Of a stretch of 10,306 nucleotides of DNA, positions 1 to 6,622 are shown in pieces (the first letter of the stretch is position 1; each line of letters begins with the position of its first letter). This DNA is from Thermoplasmata archaeon (lineage in GTDB: Archaea; Thermoplasmatota; Thermoplasmata; Lutacidiplasmatales; UBA184): positions 1 through 10,306 of the forward strand of contig JASHVA010000031.1 of assembly GCA_030039715.1 (NCBI GenBank), read 5' to 3'. Below the pieces are notes generated by a model. It ran no database searches, was not told where the DNA came from, and was given only the letters and a program-made list of their open reading frames with translations. Position numbers and translations under genes: made by a program.

Positions 1-240
1 CTGGAACGGATCGAGTCGGGGGAGGCGTGGATCGCCGCGCGCGGATTCCGCCGGGTCCGCCTGCGCACGCGGGCGGGCGGGGCGCGCGTCGAGGTCGACC
101 CGGCGGAGGTCGCGCGCCTGAGCGCGGAACCCCTCTTCTCCGAGCTCGCGCGCGCCCTCGAAGCGCTCGGGTTCCGGCCCGTGACGGTCGACCCGCGGGG
201 CTACGGCGCCTCGCACCGCGCGTCGGGGGGCGAACCGTGA
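1..240 (+). CDS. larE: LarE-type ATP-dependent sacrificial sulfur transferase, C-terminal fragment
   Basis: The open frame enters from the left edge and ends at TGA 238-240, giving 79 residues with no start inside the window. Residues 15-22 read GFRRVRLR, followed by RVEVDP, then ALEALGFRPVTVDPRGYG close to the end. This order (GFR-VRVR, an ARIEV-like strand, then GF-VTLDLEGY) is the conserved C-terminus of the LarE/PP-loop family. LarE adenylates a carboxylate of pyridinium-3,5-biscarboxylic acid mononucleotide and donates sulfur, often from its own cysteine, to build the nickel-pincer cofactor of lactate racemase and related enzymes. The ATP-binding PP-loop and the sulfur-donor cysteine lie outside the window, so a sacrificial or a cluster-based mechanism cannot be decided. 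It overlaps uvrB by four bases, implying co-transcription. Identification rests on the tail alone. Confidence 0.75.
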   Translation: MERIESGEAWIAARGFRRVRLRTRAGGARVEVDPAEVARLSAEPLFSELARALEALGFRPVTVDPRGYGASHRASGGEP

Positions 241-2279
241 CCGCCGGGCGATCCTCCGGACCGGAACTGCCCGGGCGGTTCCAGCTGGAGACCGAGCTCG
301 TTCCGCAGGGCGACCAGCCGAAGGCGATCGACGAGATCGTCCGGAGGGCCGAGCGGGGCGAGAAGTACGTGACGCTGCTCGGCGTCACGGGCAGCGGCAA
401 GACGTTCACGATGGCGCACGTGGTCGCGCGCTTGCAGCGACCGACGCTCGTCGTCAGCCCGAACAAGACGCTCGCCGCCCAGCTCGTGAGCGAGTTCCGG
501 GCGCTGTTCCCGCACAACGCGGTCGAGTACTTCGTGAGCTACTACGACTACTACCAGCCCGAGGCGTACGTCCCCCAGATCGACCTCTACATCGAGAAGG
601 ACGCCTCGATCAACGAAGAGATCGATCGGCTGCGGCATCGCGCGACCCAGGCGCTGCTCACGCGACGCGACGTGCTGATCGTCGCCTCCGTGAGCTGCAT
701 CTATGGACTCGGCTCCCCCGAGGACTACCGCGCCTCGGTCGTCGACCTCGCCGTCGGGCAGACGATCGGTCGCCAGGGCCTGCTCGAACAGCTGGTGCGG
801 ATGAAGTACCAGCGGAACGACATCGAGCTGAAGCGCGGCCGCTTCCGCGTGCGGGGCAGCACGGTCGACGTGATGGGGGCCGGCGAGACGGTCCACCGGA
901 TCGTGCTCGAGGGCAGCACGATCGGAGCGATCGCCGAGCTCGACCCCGTCACGCAGGAGGAGGTGCGCGAGCTCGGCCGGCTCGCGATCTTCCCGGCGAC
1001 GCACTTCCTCTCGATCGACGAGCGGGTGAAGGCGGTGCTCGGCGACATCGAGCGGGAGAAGGAGACGCGGGTTCGCGAGCTGCGACGCGCCGAGAAGATC
1101 GTCGAAGCCCAGCGCCTCGAGGGCCGGGTCAACTACGACCTCGAGATGATCCGCGAGACGGGGTACTGCTCGGGGATCGAGAACTACGCCCGCTACTTCT
1201 CGGGCCGCAAGCCGGGCGAGCCGCCGTACACGCTGATGGACTTCTTCCCGGACGATCGTCTGGTCTTCCTGGACGAGTCCCACGTGACGATCCCGCAGCT
1301 GCAGGGCATGTACAAGGGCGACCGGGCGCGCAAGGACAACCTCGTCGACTTCGGCTGGCGCCTACCTTCCGCCCGCGACAATCGGCCGCTCAAGTTCCCC
1401 GAGTTCCTCGAGCGGGCCCCCGAGCTCGTCTTCGTCTCGGCGACCCCCGGGCCGTTCGAGCGGAAGGCGTCGAAGGGCGTCGTCGAGCAGATCATCCGGC
1501 CGACCGGTCTCGTCGACCCGCCGGTCGAGGTGCGTCCGCTGAAGGGCCACATCGCCGATCTCATCGTGGAGCTGCGGGCGTGCATCGAGCGCGGCGGACG
1601 CGCGCTCGTGACGACCCTAACGAAGGCGACCGCGGAGGAGCTCTCCACGTACCTCGCCAACCAGGGGTTCCGCGTTCGGTACCTGCACTCCGAGGTCGAG
1701 ACGCTGAAGCGCGTCGAGATCCTCCGCGACCTCCGCGTGGGCCGGTTCGACGTGCTCGTCGGGATCAACCTCCTCCGGGAGGGGCTCGATCTCCCCGAAG
1801 TGAGCTTCGTCGCGATCCTCGACGCGGACAAGGAGGGGTACCTCCGCAGCGAGACCTCGATCGTCCAGACGGCCGGCCGGGCGAGCCGGAACGTCGACGG
1901 GAAGGTCGTGCTCTACGCCGACCGCACGACCGGCTCGATGGCCCGGGTGATCGCGGAGATGACCCGGCGGCGGGAGGGCCAGGTCGCCTTCAACACCGAG
2001 CACGGCATCGTGCCCGAGACCGTGGTGAAGGAGGTGCGCTCACTCCTCGCGCCCGAGGAGTCCGCCCCGTCCGGCGATCTCTCCCTCGAAGGCCTCGGCA
2101 AGCGCTGGAAGGACCGCCTCCCGCTCCTGGTCGCGAACCTCGAGGAGGAGATGCGGCTCGCCGCCGAGCGGCTCGACTTCGAGGAGGCGGCCCGGATCCG
2201 CGACCGCATCCGCGACGTGCGGCGCCGGGCGGAAGAGGCGGCCGCCGCTCGGGCACCGCCCCGCGCTCGCGCGGCATAA
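237..2279 (+). CDS. uvrB: Excinuclease ABC subunit B (UvrB)
   Basis: UvrB is the damage-verifying helicase-like subunit of nucleotide excision repair; it is loaded by UvrA and then recruits UvrC. The product is 680 residues, normal for the family. Walker A GVTGSGKT is at residues 49-56, the damage-probing beta-hairpin YYDYYQPEAY at 102-111, and the DESH Walker B at 346-349. The C-terminal helicase motifs include VGINLLREGLDLPEVS and QTAGRASRN, and a UVR motif for UvrC contact lies at about 634-669. The frame stays open back to position 27, but that extension lies over larE in another frame and has no UvrB homology. GTG 237 overlaps the larE stop as GTGA and gives a standard N-terminus, so I chose it. 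A short Ala/Arg-rich tail follows the UVR motif. UvrABC is patchy in archaea and is generally regarded as acquired from bacteria; codon use here looks like that of the neighbours. Confidence 0.97.
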   Translation: MTAGRSSGPELPGRFQLETELVPQGDQPKAIDEIVRRAERGEKYVTLLGVTGSGKTFTMAHVVARLQRPTLVVSPNKTLAAQLVSEFRALFPHNAVEYFVSYYDYYQPEAYVPQIDLYIEKDASINEEIDRLRHRATQALLTRRDVLIVASVSCIYGLGSPEDYRASVVDLAVGQTIGRQGLLEQLVRMKYQRNDIELKRGRFRVRGSTVDVMGAGETVHRIVLEGSTIGAIAELDPVTQEEVRELGRLAIFPATHFLSIDERVKAVLGDIEREKETRVRELRRAEKIVEAQRLEGRVNYDLEMIRETGYCSGIENYARYFSGRKPGEPPYTLMDFFPDDRLVFLDESHVTIPQLQGMYKGDRARKDNLVDFGWRLPSARDNRPLKFPEFLERAPELVFVSATPGPFERKASKGVVEQIIRPTGLVDPPVEVRPLKGHIADLIVELRACIERGGRALVTTLTKATAEELSTYLANQGFRVRYLHSEVETLKRVEILRDLRVGRFDVLVGINLLREGLDLPEVSFVAILDADKEGYLRSETSIVQTAGRASRNVDGKVVLYADRTTGSMARVIAEMTRRREGQVAFNTEHGIVPETVVKEVRSLLAPEESAPSGDLSLEGLGKRWKDRLPLLVANLEEEMRLAAERLDFEEAARIRDRIRDVRRRAEEAAAARAPPRARAA

Positions 2280-2300
2280 ATCCCGTTTGCTCGGGGCCGA

Positions 2301-2316
2301 AAGAGGCCTTTAATAG
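2301..2316 (+). promoter_or_regulatory. TATA-like box with BRE-like purines before the winged-helix regulator
   Basis: The 58-base gap after uvrB contains TTTAATAG at 2309-2316, preceded by a purine-rich AAGAGG that could act as a BRE. The box centre is about 26 bases before ATG 2338, the spacing expected if transcription starts at or next to the start codon, giving a leaderless mRNA. No Shine-Dalgarno sequence stands before the ATG. A weaker AT-rich stretch (ATAAAT, around 2275-2280) overlaps the uvrB stop. Confidence 0.55.
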
Positions 2317-2337
2317 CCGCCACGGCTCGAGCAGCCG

Positions 2338-3234
2338 ATGGCGGCGCCAGCGAGCCCTTCGGGCGCGGACGGGCTCGGCGGATTGCGCCGCAGCGGCGCG
2401 GCCACCGAGCTCCTGTTCCTCTACGAGTGCACGACGCTCGAGCCGACGCAGCTGCGCCCGATCGCGGACCGTCTCGGGGTCACGGTGCAGGCGGTGTCGA
2501 ACGTCCATCGGAGCCTGCGGCGCCGGGGCTTGATCGAGCTCCGTGGCGGCCGGTATCGCCCGACGGTCGAGGGCGTCGCGTGGCTCCACGACGGACTCGG
2601 GAGGATCGCGGACGATGTGCGCGACCGTCTCGCGCACCTGCACGTCGTCCGCTCCACCCGAGCGCGGGCGGAGGTGGCGATCCCCGCCGGGAGTCCGGTG
2701 TCGCTCGAACTCGTGGACGGTCTTCTCTCGGCCCGGCCCGGCGGGGCCGGCGCATCGCACGGTGTCGCGCGCTCCGGGGCGAGGGCGGGAGGGCTCGTGG
2801 AGGTCGCACAGCTCGAGGGGATCGTCCCGATCACACCCGCGGAGATCCGGGTCGTCGCGCTGCGCGAGGACGATCTCGAGGACCCGGCCACGCCGGCCCG
2901 GATCCGCGCGGCGTTGCCGTCGACCCCCGGCGTGGTCGGGGCCGAAGGGCTGGAGCCGTATCTCCTGGTGCACCGCGCCTGGCCGGGCCCCCTCGTCCGT
3001 TTCGCGGTGGCGCCCACGGCCGCGGAGGCCGCGCGGCTTGGCGTCCCCGCGACCGTCTTCGTGCTCGAGCGGGATCTCGCGCGGCTCCTCGCCGGTTGGG
3101 GGGGCGCCCGCCCCCCGTCAGTGGACGTCCGCTCCCTGCGGGCGGTCCTCGACGCCCGGAGCTCCCGCGGACTTCCGGAGGCCGGCCATCAGCTCGACCG
3201 GCGTGCGAAACACCGTCGCCCCGGCGGCGCGTAG
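2338..3234 (+). CDS. Archaeal winged-helix transcriptional regulator
   Basis: A 298-residue protein with a DNA-binding N-terminus. Residues 21-84 form a winged helix: a first helix ATELLFLYE, then a helix-turn-helix at about 37-60 (LRPIADRLGVTVQAVSNVHRSL), then the wing GLIELRGGRYRPT. The rest (about 85-258) resembles a domain of archaeal regulators often annotated MarR-like or DUF7839, with a GSPVSLELVDGLLSA segment and an acidic-hydrophobic LEGIVPITPAEIRVVAL segment; this domain assignment is from memory. The ligand is unknown. ATG 2338 was chosen for its spacing from the TATA-like box. The last 39 or so codons run antisense over the end of btuD, and the product beyond about residue 258 is Arg/Pro-rich and probably not conserved. 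It lies tail-to-tail with the corrinoid importer operon, which makes it a candidate regulator of that operon; this is inference only. Confidence 0.8.
   Translation: MAAPASPSGADGLGGLRRSGAATELLFLYECTTLEPTQLRPIADRLGVTVQAVSNVHRSLRRRGLIELRGGRYRPTVEGVAWLHDGLGRIADDVRDRLAHLHVVRSTRARAEVAIPAGSPVSLELVDGLLSARPGGAGASHGVARSGARAGGLVEVAQLEGIVPITPAEIRVVALREDDLEDPATPARIRAALPSTPGVVGAEGLEPYLLVHRAWPGPLVRFAVAPTAAEAARLGVPATVFVLERDLARLLAGWGGARPPSVDVRSLRAVLDARSSRGLPEAGHQLDRRAKHRRPGGA
3098..3116. repeat. G7/C6 inverted repeat directly after the btuD stop
   Basis: Seven G (3098-3104), a CGCCCG spacer, then six C (3111-3116) can fold into a very stable GC hairpin. It begins one base beyond the btuD stop codon (minus strand) and lies inside the regulator frame on the plus strand. 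No T-tract follows on the minus strand, so a classical terminator is not supported. The homopolymers are also a place where replication or sequencing could slip. Confidence 0.4.
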
Positions 3235-4437
3235 GCTCTCCCAGGCCTCCGCGGCGCGGCCGCCCGTCCAGTCCCGCGCCGCGATGGGGGGCTCGGCGGC
3301 CAAGAAGACGGGCACGCGACCGACGTACGGGGCGACGTCGTCGAGGTTGGGGAGATTGGACGGGCCGACCGGGAACGCGGCGACGACGATCGCGCGGGCC
3401 GCGCCGAGCAGTATCGCGTTCCGCTGGCGGGCCTCGGGCCCCAGCGGGGCGAACGGGGCCTCGATGGCGCTCGGGATCCCCAGCTGCTCGGCCGTCTGGG
3501 CGTCCGAGTCGAGCAGGTTCAGGGTTCCCACCGTGAGTCGGGCCCCCTCGTCGGCGAGCAGCCGGAGGATCGGCGTCGCGGCGCCCGCCCCGCCGACAAC
3601 GTGGACCGGCCCCCATCCGGCGAGCGCCGCCCCCGGCGCCGGGGCGGCGACCAGGCGCTGGGGGATCAGGTACGGAACTCCGGTCTTCGGTTCGATGCGT
3701 CGCTCCGCCACGACCCCCCAGACCCGCAGCAGCAGCTCTTCCGAGAGGATCTCCCCGGGCGGGCCGTCGGCGACCCGACGCCCCCGCGAGAGGACGACCA
3801 CGCGGTCGGTGAACCGGGCGGCGAGGTTGAGGTCGTGCATGGCGGCGATGACGGTCACTTCGCCCGCTCGGGCGAGGTCGCGGACCCGCCCCAGAAAATC
3901 GAGCTGGTGACCGATGTCGAGGTGCGAGGTCGGCTCGTCGAGCAGGAGGATCGGTGCGGCCTGGGCGAGTGCTCGGGCGAGGGTCGCCCGCTGGCGCTCG
4001 CCGCCGCTCAGCGTCAAGATGCCGTCCCCGGCCCGCTCGGTGAGGCCCGAGGAAGCGAGCGCGCGCTCCACGGCCCGACGGTCGCCGTCAAGCTCCCCAC
4101 TCCAGGCGTCCCGGTGAGCGTAGCGGCCGTACTCGACGTAATCGGCCAGCCGCACGTTGTCCCGAGCGGCCTCTTCCTGCGGGACCCAGGCGATCCGCCG
4201 AGCTCGCTCGCGGACCGGTAACGACGCGAGCGGTGCCCCGAGGATCTCGATCATGCCCGCGTCGACGGGGAGGAGCCCCAGCACGGCTCGGATCAGCGTG
4301 GTCTTGCCGGAGCCGTTCGGCCCCGCCAGCGCCATCATTTCCCCGCGCTCGACCCGGAGGTCGACCCCGCGGAGCGCGGGGCGACGTCCGTAGTTGACGG
4401 TGAGCCCCTCGAGCCGCAGGGCCGGGTCGGAGTTCAT
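3118..4437 (-). CDS. btuD: Corrinoid ABC importer ATPase BtuD with an extra C-terminal domain
   Basis: The ATPase subunit that drives corrinoid uptake through BtuC. Of 439 residues, the first 250 or so are a FecE/BtuD-type ABC domain: Walker A GPNGSGKTT at 39-47, Q-loop Gln87, signature LSGGE at 143-147, Walker B ILLLDEP at 163-169, SHLD D-loop and switch His201. Residues 278-439 form a second, Rossmann-like domain beginning HVVGGAGAA (279-287) and containing LNLLDSD, EAPFAPL and GPSNLPNL. I recall a similar extension in haloarchaeal BtuD; its function is unknown to me. ATG 4437 overlaps the btuC stop as ATGA; the frame stays open upstream to 4881, but that part is antisense-like sequence within btuC. 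Substrate could in principle be heme or a siderophore, but the cobalamin neighbours favour corrinoid. Confidence 0.9.
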   Translation of the reverse strand: MNSDPALRLEGLTVNYGRRPALRGVDLRVERGEMMALAGPNGSGKTTLIRAVLGLLPVDAGMIEILGAPLASLPVRERARRIAWVPQEEAARDNVRLADYVEYGRYAHRDAWSGELDGDRRAVERALASSGLTERAGDGILTLSGGERQRATLARALAQAAPILLLDEPTSHLDIGHQLDFLGRVRDLARAGEVTVIAAMHDLNLAARFTDRVVVLSRGRRVADGPPGEILSEELLLRVWGVVAERRIEPKTGVPYLIPQRLVAAPAPGAALAGWGPVHVVGGAGAATPILRLLADEGARLTVGTLNLLDSDAQTAEQLGIPSAIEAPFAPLGPEARQRNAILLGAARAIVVAAFPVGPSNLPNLDDVAPYVGRVPVFLAAEPPIAARDWTGGRAAEAWESLRAAGATVFRTPVELMAGLRKSAGAPGVEDRPQGADVH

Positions 4438-5531
4438 GCCCCGGACCCCATCGTCACGACCCGGCTCTGCCGGTAGAGCAGGTAGAGGAAGAACGGCACC
4501 CCGGCGAAGGCCGTGAAGATCCCGATCGGCAGCTCGGACGTGGGGAACGCGAGGATGGAGACGTCCCGCGCGGCGAGCAGGAACGCCGCGCCCGTGATGG
4601 CCGAACCGGCGAGCACGACCCGGTAATCGGTCCCGACCGTCCGGCGGATCACGTGCGGCGCGACCAGGCCCACGAACCCGATGATGCCCGTGAACGCGAC
4701 CGACGTAGCCGTGACGACCGACGCGAGGAGGATCACCGTCACCCGGACCCGGGTCGTCGCGACTCCCGCGCTCTGCGCGACGTCGTTGCCGAGTTGGATG
4801 AGGTTGAGCTCCGGTCCGTAGAGGGCGAGCAGGGTGCCGAAGACCATGACCAGGGAGAGCGCGATCGCGTCGACGCTCCACGACGCCGAACCGAGTCCGC
4901 CGAGCAGCCAGAGGTCGACTTGGAGCCCGAGCTCGGGGTTGTATAGGAGGACGAGCCAGTCGGCCGCCGACAGGAACGCCGCGATCGCGACCCCACCGAG
5001 GAGCAGCGTCTCGACCGATCCGTACCGATTCCGGGCCAGCAGCACGACCACGAGACCGGTCCCGGCGGCGCCGAGGAAGGCGAAGAGCGGCAGAAAGAGG
5101 TCCGCTTCCTGGATCCCGACCTGGAAGACGAGGACAATCGACGCGCCGAGCGTCGCGCCGCTCGAGATCCCGAGGAGGAATGGGTCGGCGAGCGGGTTCC
5201 GGAACACTCCCTGGAGACCGGCGCCCGAGATCCCCAACGCCGCTCCCGCTATCAGGCCGAGCAGGATCTCGGGGACCCGGACCTCAAGGACGATGGTCGG
5301 GGCCGCGACGCAGCTGTACGCGTGGCTCAGGTAGCCCGCGCACGGGTCGGCCACCCCGAACAGGATCCGAAGCACGACCACGGGCGGGATCGGCACGGGG
5401 CCGATCAGGGGAGAGACTAGGACGGCGAGGGCGCCCAAGATGGCGACGCCGATCGCGAGGCGCCAGCCCCGACCGATTCGCCGACGACGGGGCGCTTCGG
5501 CGGGTGACGCCGCTCCCGGCTCCTCCGGCAC
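4434..5531 (-). CDS. btuC: Corrinoid ABC importer permease BtuC (FecCD family)
   Basis: The membrane channel of the importer, 365 residues, slightly longer than usual because of a charged cytoplasmic N-terminus (RRRR at 15-18) before the first membrane segment (about 24-44). Family hallmarks are present: RVPEILLGLIAGAALGISGAGLQ followed by RNPLADPFLLGISSGA; the coupling-helix region GIIGFVGLVAPHVIRRTVGTDYR; and the late PIGIFTAFAGVPFFLYLLYR. About ten hydrophobic segments are visible. The loop after the first segment has two cysteines, Cys64 and Cys74, placed to form an external disulfide. The start is GTG 5531, four bases after the btuF stop with no clear ribosome-binding site, consistent with translational coupling. 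The stop overlaps the btuD ATG. FecCD permeases serve several chelates, so the corrinoid substrate is inferred from context. Confidence 0.9.
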   Translation of the reverse strand: MPEEPGAASPAEAPRRRRIGRGWRLAIGVAILGALAVLVSPLIGPVPIPPVVVLRILFGVADPCAGYLSHAYSCVAAPTIVLEVRVPEILLGLIAGAALGISGAGLQGVFRNPLADPFLLGISSGATLGASIVLVFQVGIQEADLFLPLFAFLGAAGTGLVVVLLARNRYGSVETLLLGGVAIAAFLSAADWLVLLYNPELGLQVDLWLLGGLGSASWSVDAIALSLVMVFGTLLALYGPELNLIQLGNDVAQSAGVATTRVRVTVILLASVVTATSVAFTGIIGFVGLVAPHVIRRTVGTDYRVVLAGSAITGAAFLLAARDVSILAFPTSELPIGIFTAFAGVPFFLYLLYRQSRVVTMGSGA

Positions 5532-5535
5532 GAGG

Positions 5536-6570
5536 CTACGTGAGACCAGGGTGGAATATCGCGATGAGGGCCGGCAGGCCCTGGAGGATCATCGTCGGGT
5601 CGGCCTCGGTCAGCCAGTTCGAATCGAGCCCGGTGATGTTGCCGGCGATCACGGCCGGGAAGCTCGACCAGAGCGGGCCGGCCGCGTAGTAGGATAGATT
5701 CAGGCCGAATCCGGTCCCGTAGATGATCCACTGTGGGTTCGCGGACAGGACCTGTTCCGGCGAGAGCTCGGGGTAGGCGAACGTGGAGTTCGCGCTGATG
5801 CTCGTCGCGCCGGCGGCCTCGATCAACGACTCCCCGAAGGTTCCGGGCCCGAACGTCCAGTAGCCGTTCGAGTCGGCGTCGTAGGTGACGAGCACGAGCG
5901 GGAAGCTGGGGGCGTTGTTGACGACCTGGCTCGCGTTGTACAGCTCGGCGGCGAGCTGGGCGTTGAGCGCCGCGGCCGCGGAGGAGACCGGGAAGATCTG
6001 CGCGAGGATGTTGAGGTCGACTTGGATGCCGCCGAGGGAGGATGCCTGCAGTACGACTACGGGAATGCCGTACTGCGCGGTAATCTGCTCCACGTCCGCC
6101 GTCGAGACGATCGTGGCCGCGAGCACGAGCTGGGGGGTCGCGTTGAGCAGGTCCTCGAAGTTGAAGGTGGGGCCGATCTCGACGCACATCGAGGAGGAGA
6201 GGTTCCAGAGCGCGATCTGATCGGGCGAGTAATCCGCGGAAAGACCGCCGAGGTCGGCCGCGTAGCAGTCAACGCCCGTTACGTGGCTGCGCAGCCCGAG
6301 GCGGTAGATCGAGTCCATGATGTTCGGACCGAGGACGACGACCCGCGAAGGATTGTACGGCACCGTGACCGAGCGGCCCAGGTCATCGGTCACGTGGACA
6401 GTGCCCGGAGTAGAGGAGCCGGGGCGCAGCTCGAAATAGGCACCGGTCGCGCCCACCGCCACGGCGGCCGTGATGATGATCGCGACCGCGAGGAGGGTCG
6501 CCGAGACCTGGCGACCAGGAGCGGGGGTGGCGGCGGGCGCGGCGGTCGAGGGCGTACCGTTCAACGACAT
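5536..6570 (-). CDS. btuF: Membrane-anchored corrinoid-binding protein BtuF
   Basis: The extracellular substrate-binding subunit, 344 residues. A Pro/Ala/Thr-rich start is followed by one hydrophobic segment at about 22-46 (LLAVAIIITAAVAVGA) with no lipobox cysteine, so it is probably tethered by an N-terminal membrane helix. The mature part begins with VTDDLGRSVTVPYNPSRVVVLGP (58-82), typical of periplasmic-binding fold proteins of the BtuF/FecB class. Two cysteines, Cys102 and Cys129, lie in the N-lobe. Five good N-glycosylation sequons (WNLSS, YNASQ, ANSTF, LNLSY, GNITG) fit a glycosylated archaeal surface protein. ATG 6570 lies about 26 bases from the shared AT-rich promoter element. It is the first gene of btuF-btuC-btuD. 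The ligand is inferred from neighbours. Confidence 0.88.
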   Translation of the reverse strand: MSLNGTPSTAAPAATPAPGRQVSATLLAVAIIITAAVAVGATGAYFELRPGSSTPGTVHVTDDLGRSVTVPYNPSRVVVLGPNIMDSIYRLGLRSHVTGVDCYAADLGGLSADYSPDQIALWNLSSSMCVEIGPTFNFEDLLNATPQLVLAATIVSTADVEQITAQYGIPVVVLQASSLGGIQVDLNILAQIFPVSSAAAALNAQLAAELYNASQVVNNAPSFPLVLVTYDADSNGYWTFGPGTFGESLIEAAGATSISANSTFAYPELSPEQVLSANPQWIIYGTGFGLNLSYYAAGPLWSSFPAVIAGNITGLDSNWLTEADPTMILQGLPALIAIFHPGLT

Positions 6571-6585
6571 TGGACGCCAGACAAA

Positions 6586-6606
6586 CGGTCTTTAACATAA
6601 GCTTTC
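6586..6606. promoter_or_regulatory. Shared divergent promoter core between btuF and cobQ
   Basis: Only 52 bases separate the btuF ATG (6570, minus) from the cobQ GTG (6623, plus). The gap has a single AT-rich island, CTTTAACATAAGCTTT at 6590-6605. Read on the plus strand, TTTAACATAA is centred about 27 bases before GTG 6623. Read on the minus strand, TTATGTTAAA is centred about 26 bases before ATG 6570. One element thus sits at TATA spacing for both leaderless genes. No Shine-Dalgarno sequence precedes either start. Confidence 0.55.
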
Positions 6607-6622
6607 CCCGGCTCGGGTCTCC

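Noticed and set aside
27..236. Upstream extension of uvrB to GTG 27
   Set aside because: It is an Arg/Pro/Gly-rich stretch in a different frame over the larE C-terminus, without UvrB homology. GTG 237 gives the standard N-terminus.
201..1283. 360-codon open frame antisense to uvrB
   Set aside because: Its composition mirrors uvrB codons (Asp/Arg/Leu/Val repeats) and it shows no recognisable domain; a typical high-G+C shadow.
1990..2973. Minus-strand open frame across the uvrB-regulator junction
   Set aside because: It is antisense to two recognisable genes and runs across a promoter gap, with Arg/Pro-rich, motif-free sequence.
3098..3116. Intrinsic terminator for btuD
   Set aside because: The hairpin lacks the T-tract expected for archaeal or bacterial termination on the minus strand.
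4438..4881. Upstream extension of btuD to position 4881
   Set aside because: It lies wholly within btuC in another frame. ATG 4437, overlapping the btuC stop, begins the conserved ABC domain.
6571..6622. Cobalamin riboswitch before cobQ or btuF
   Set aside because: The gap has only 52 bases, both genes look leaderless and no B12-box is visible.
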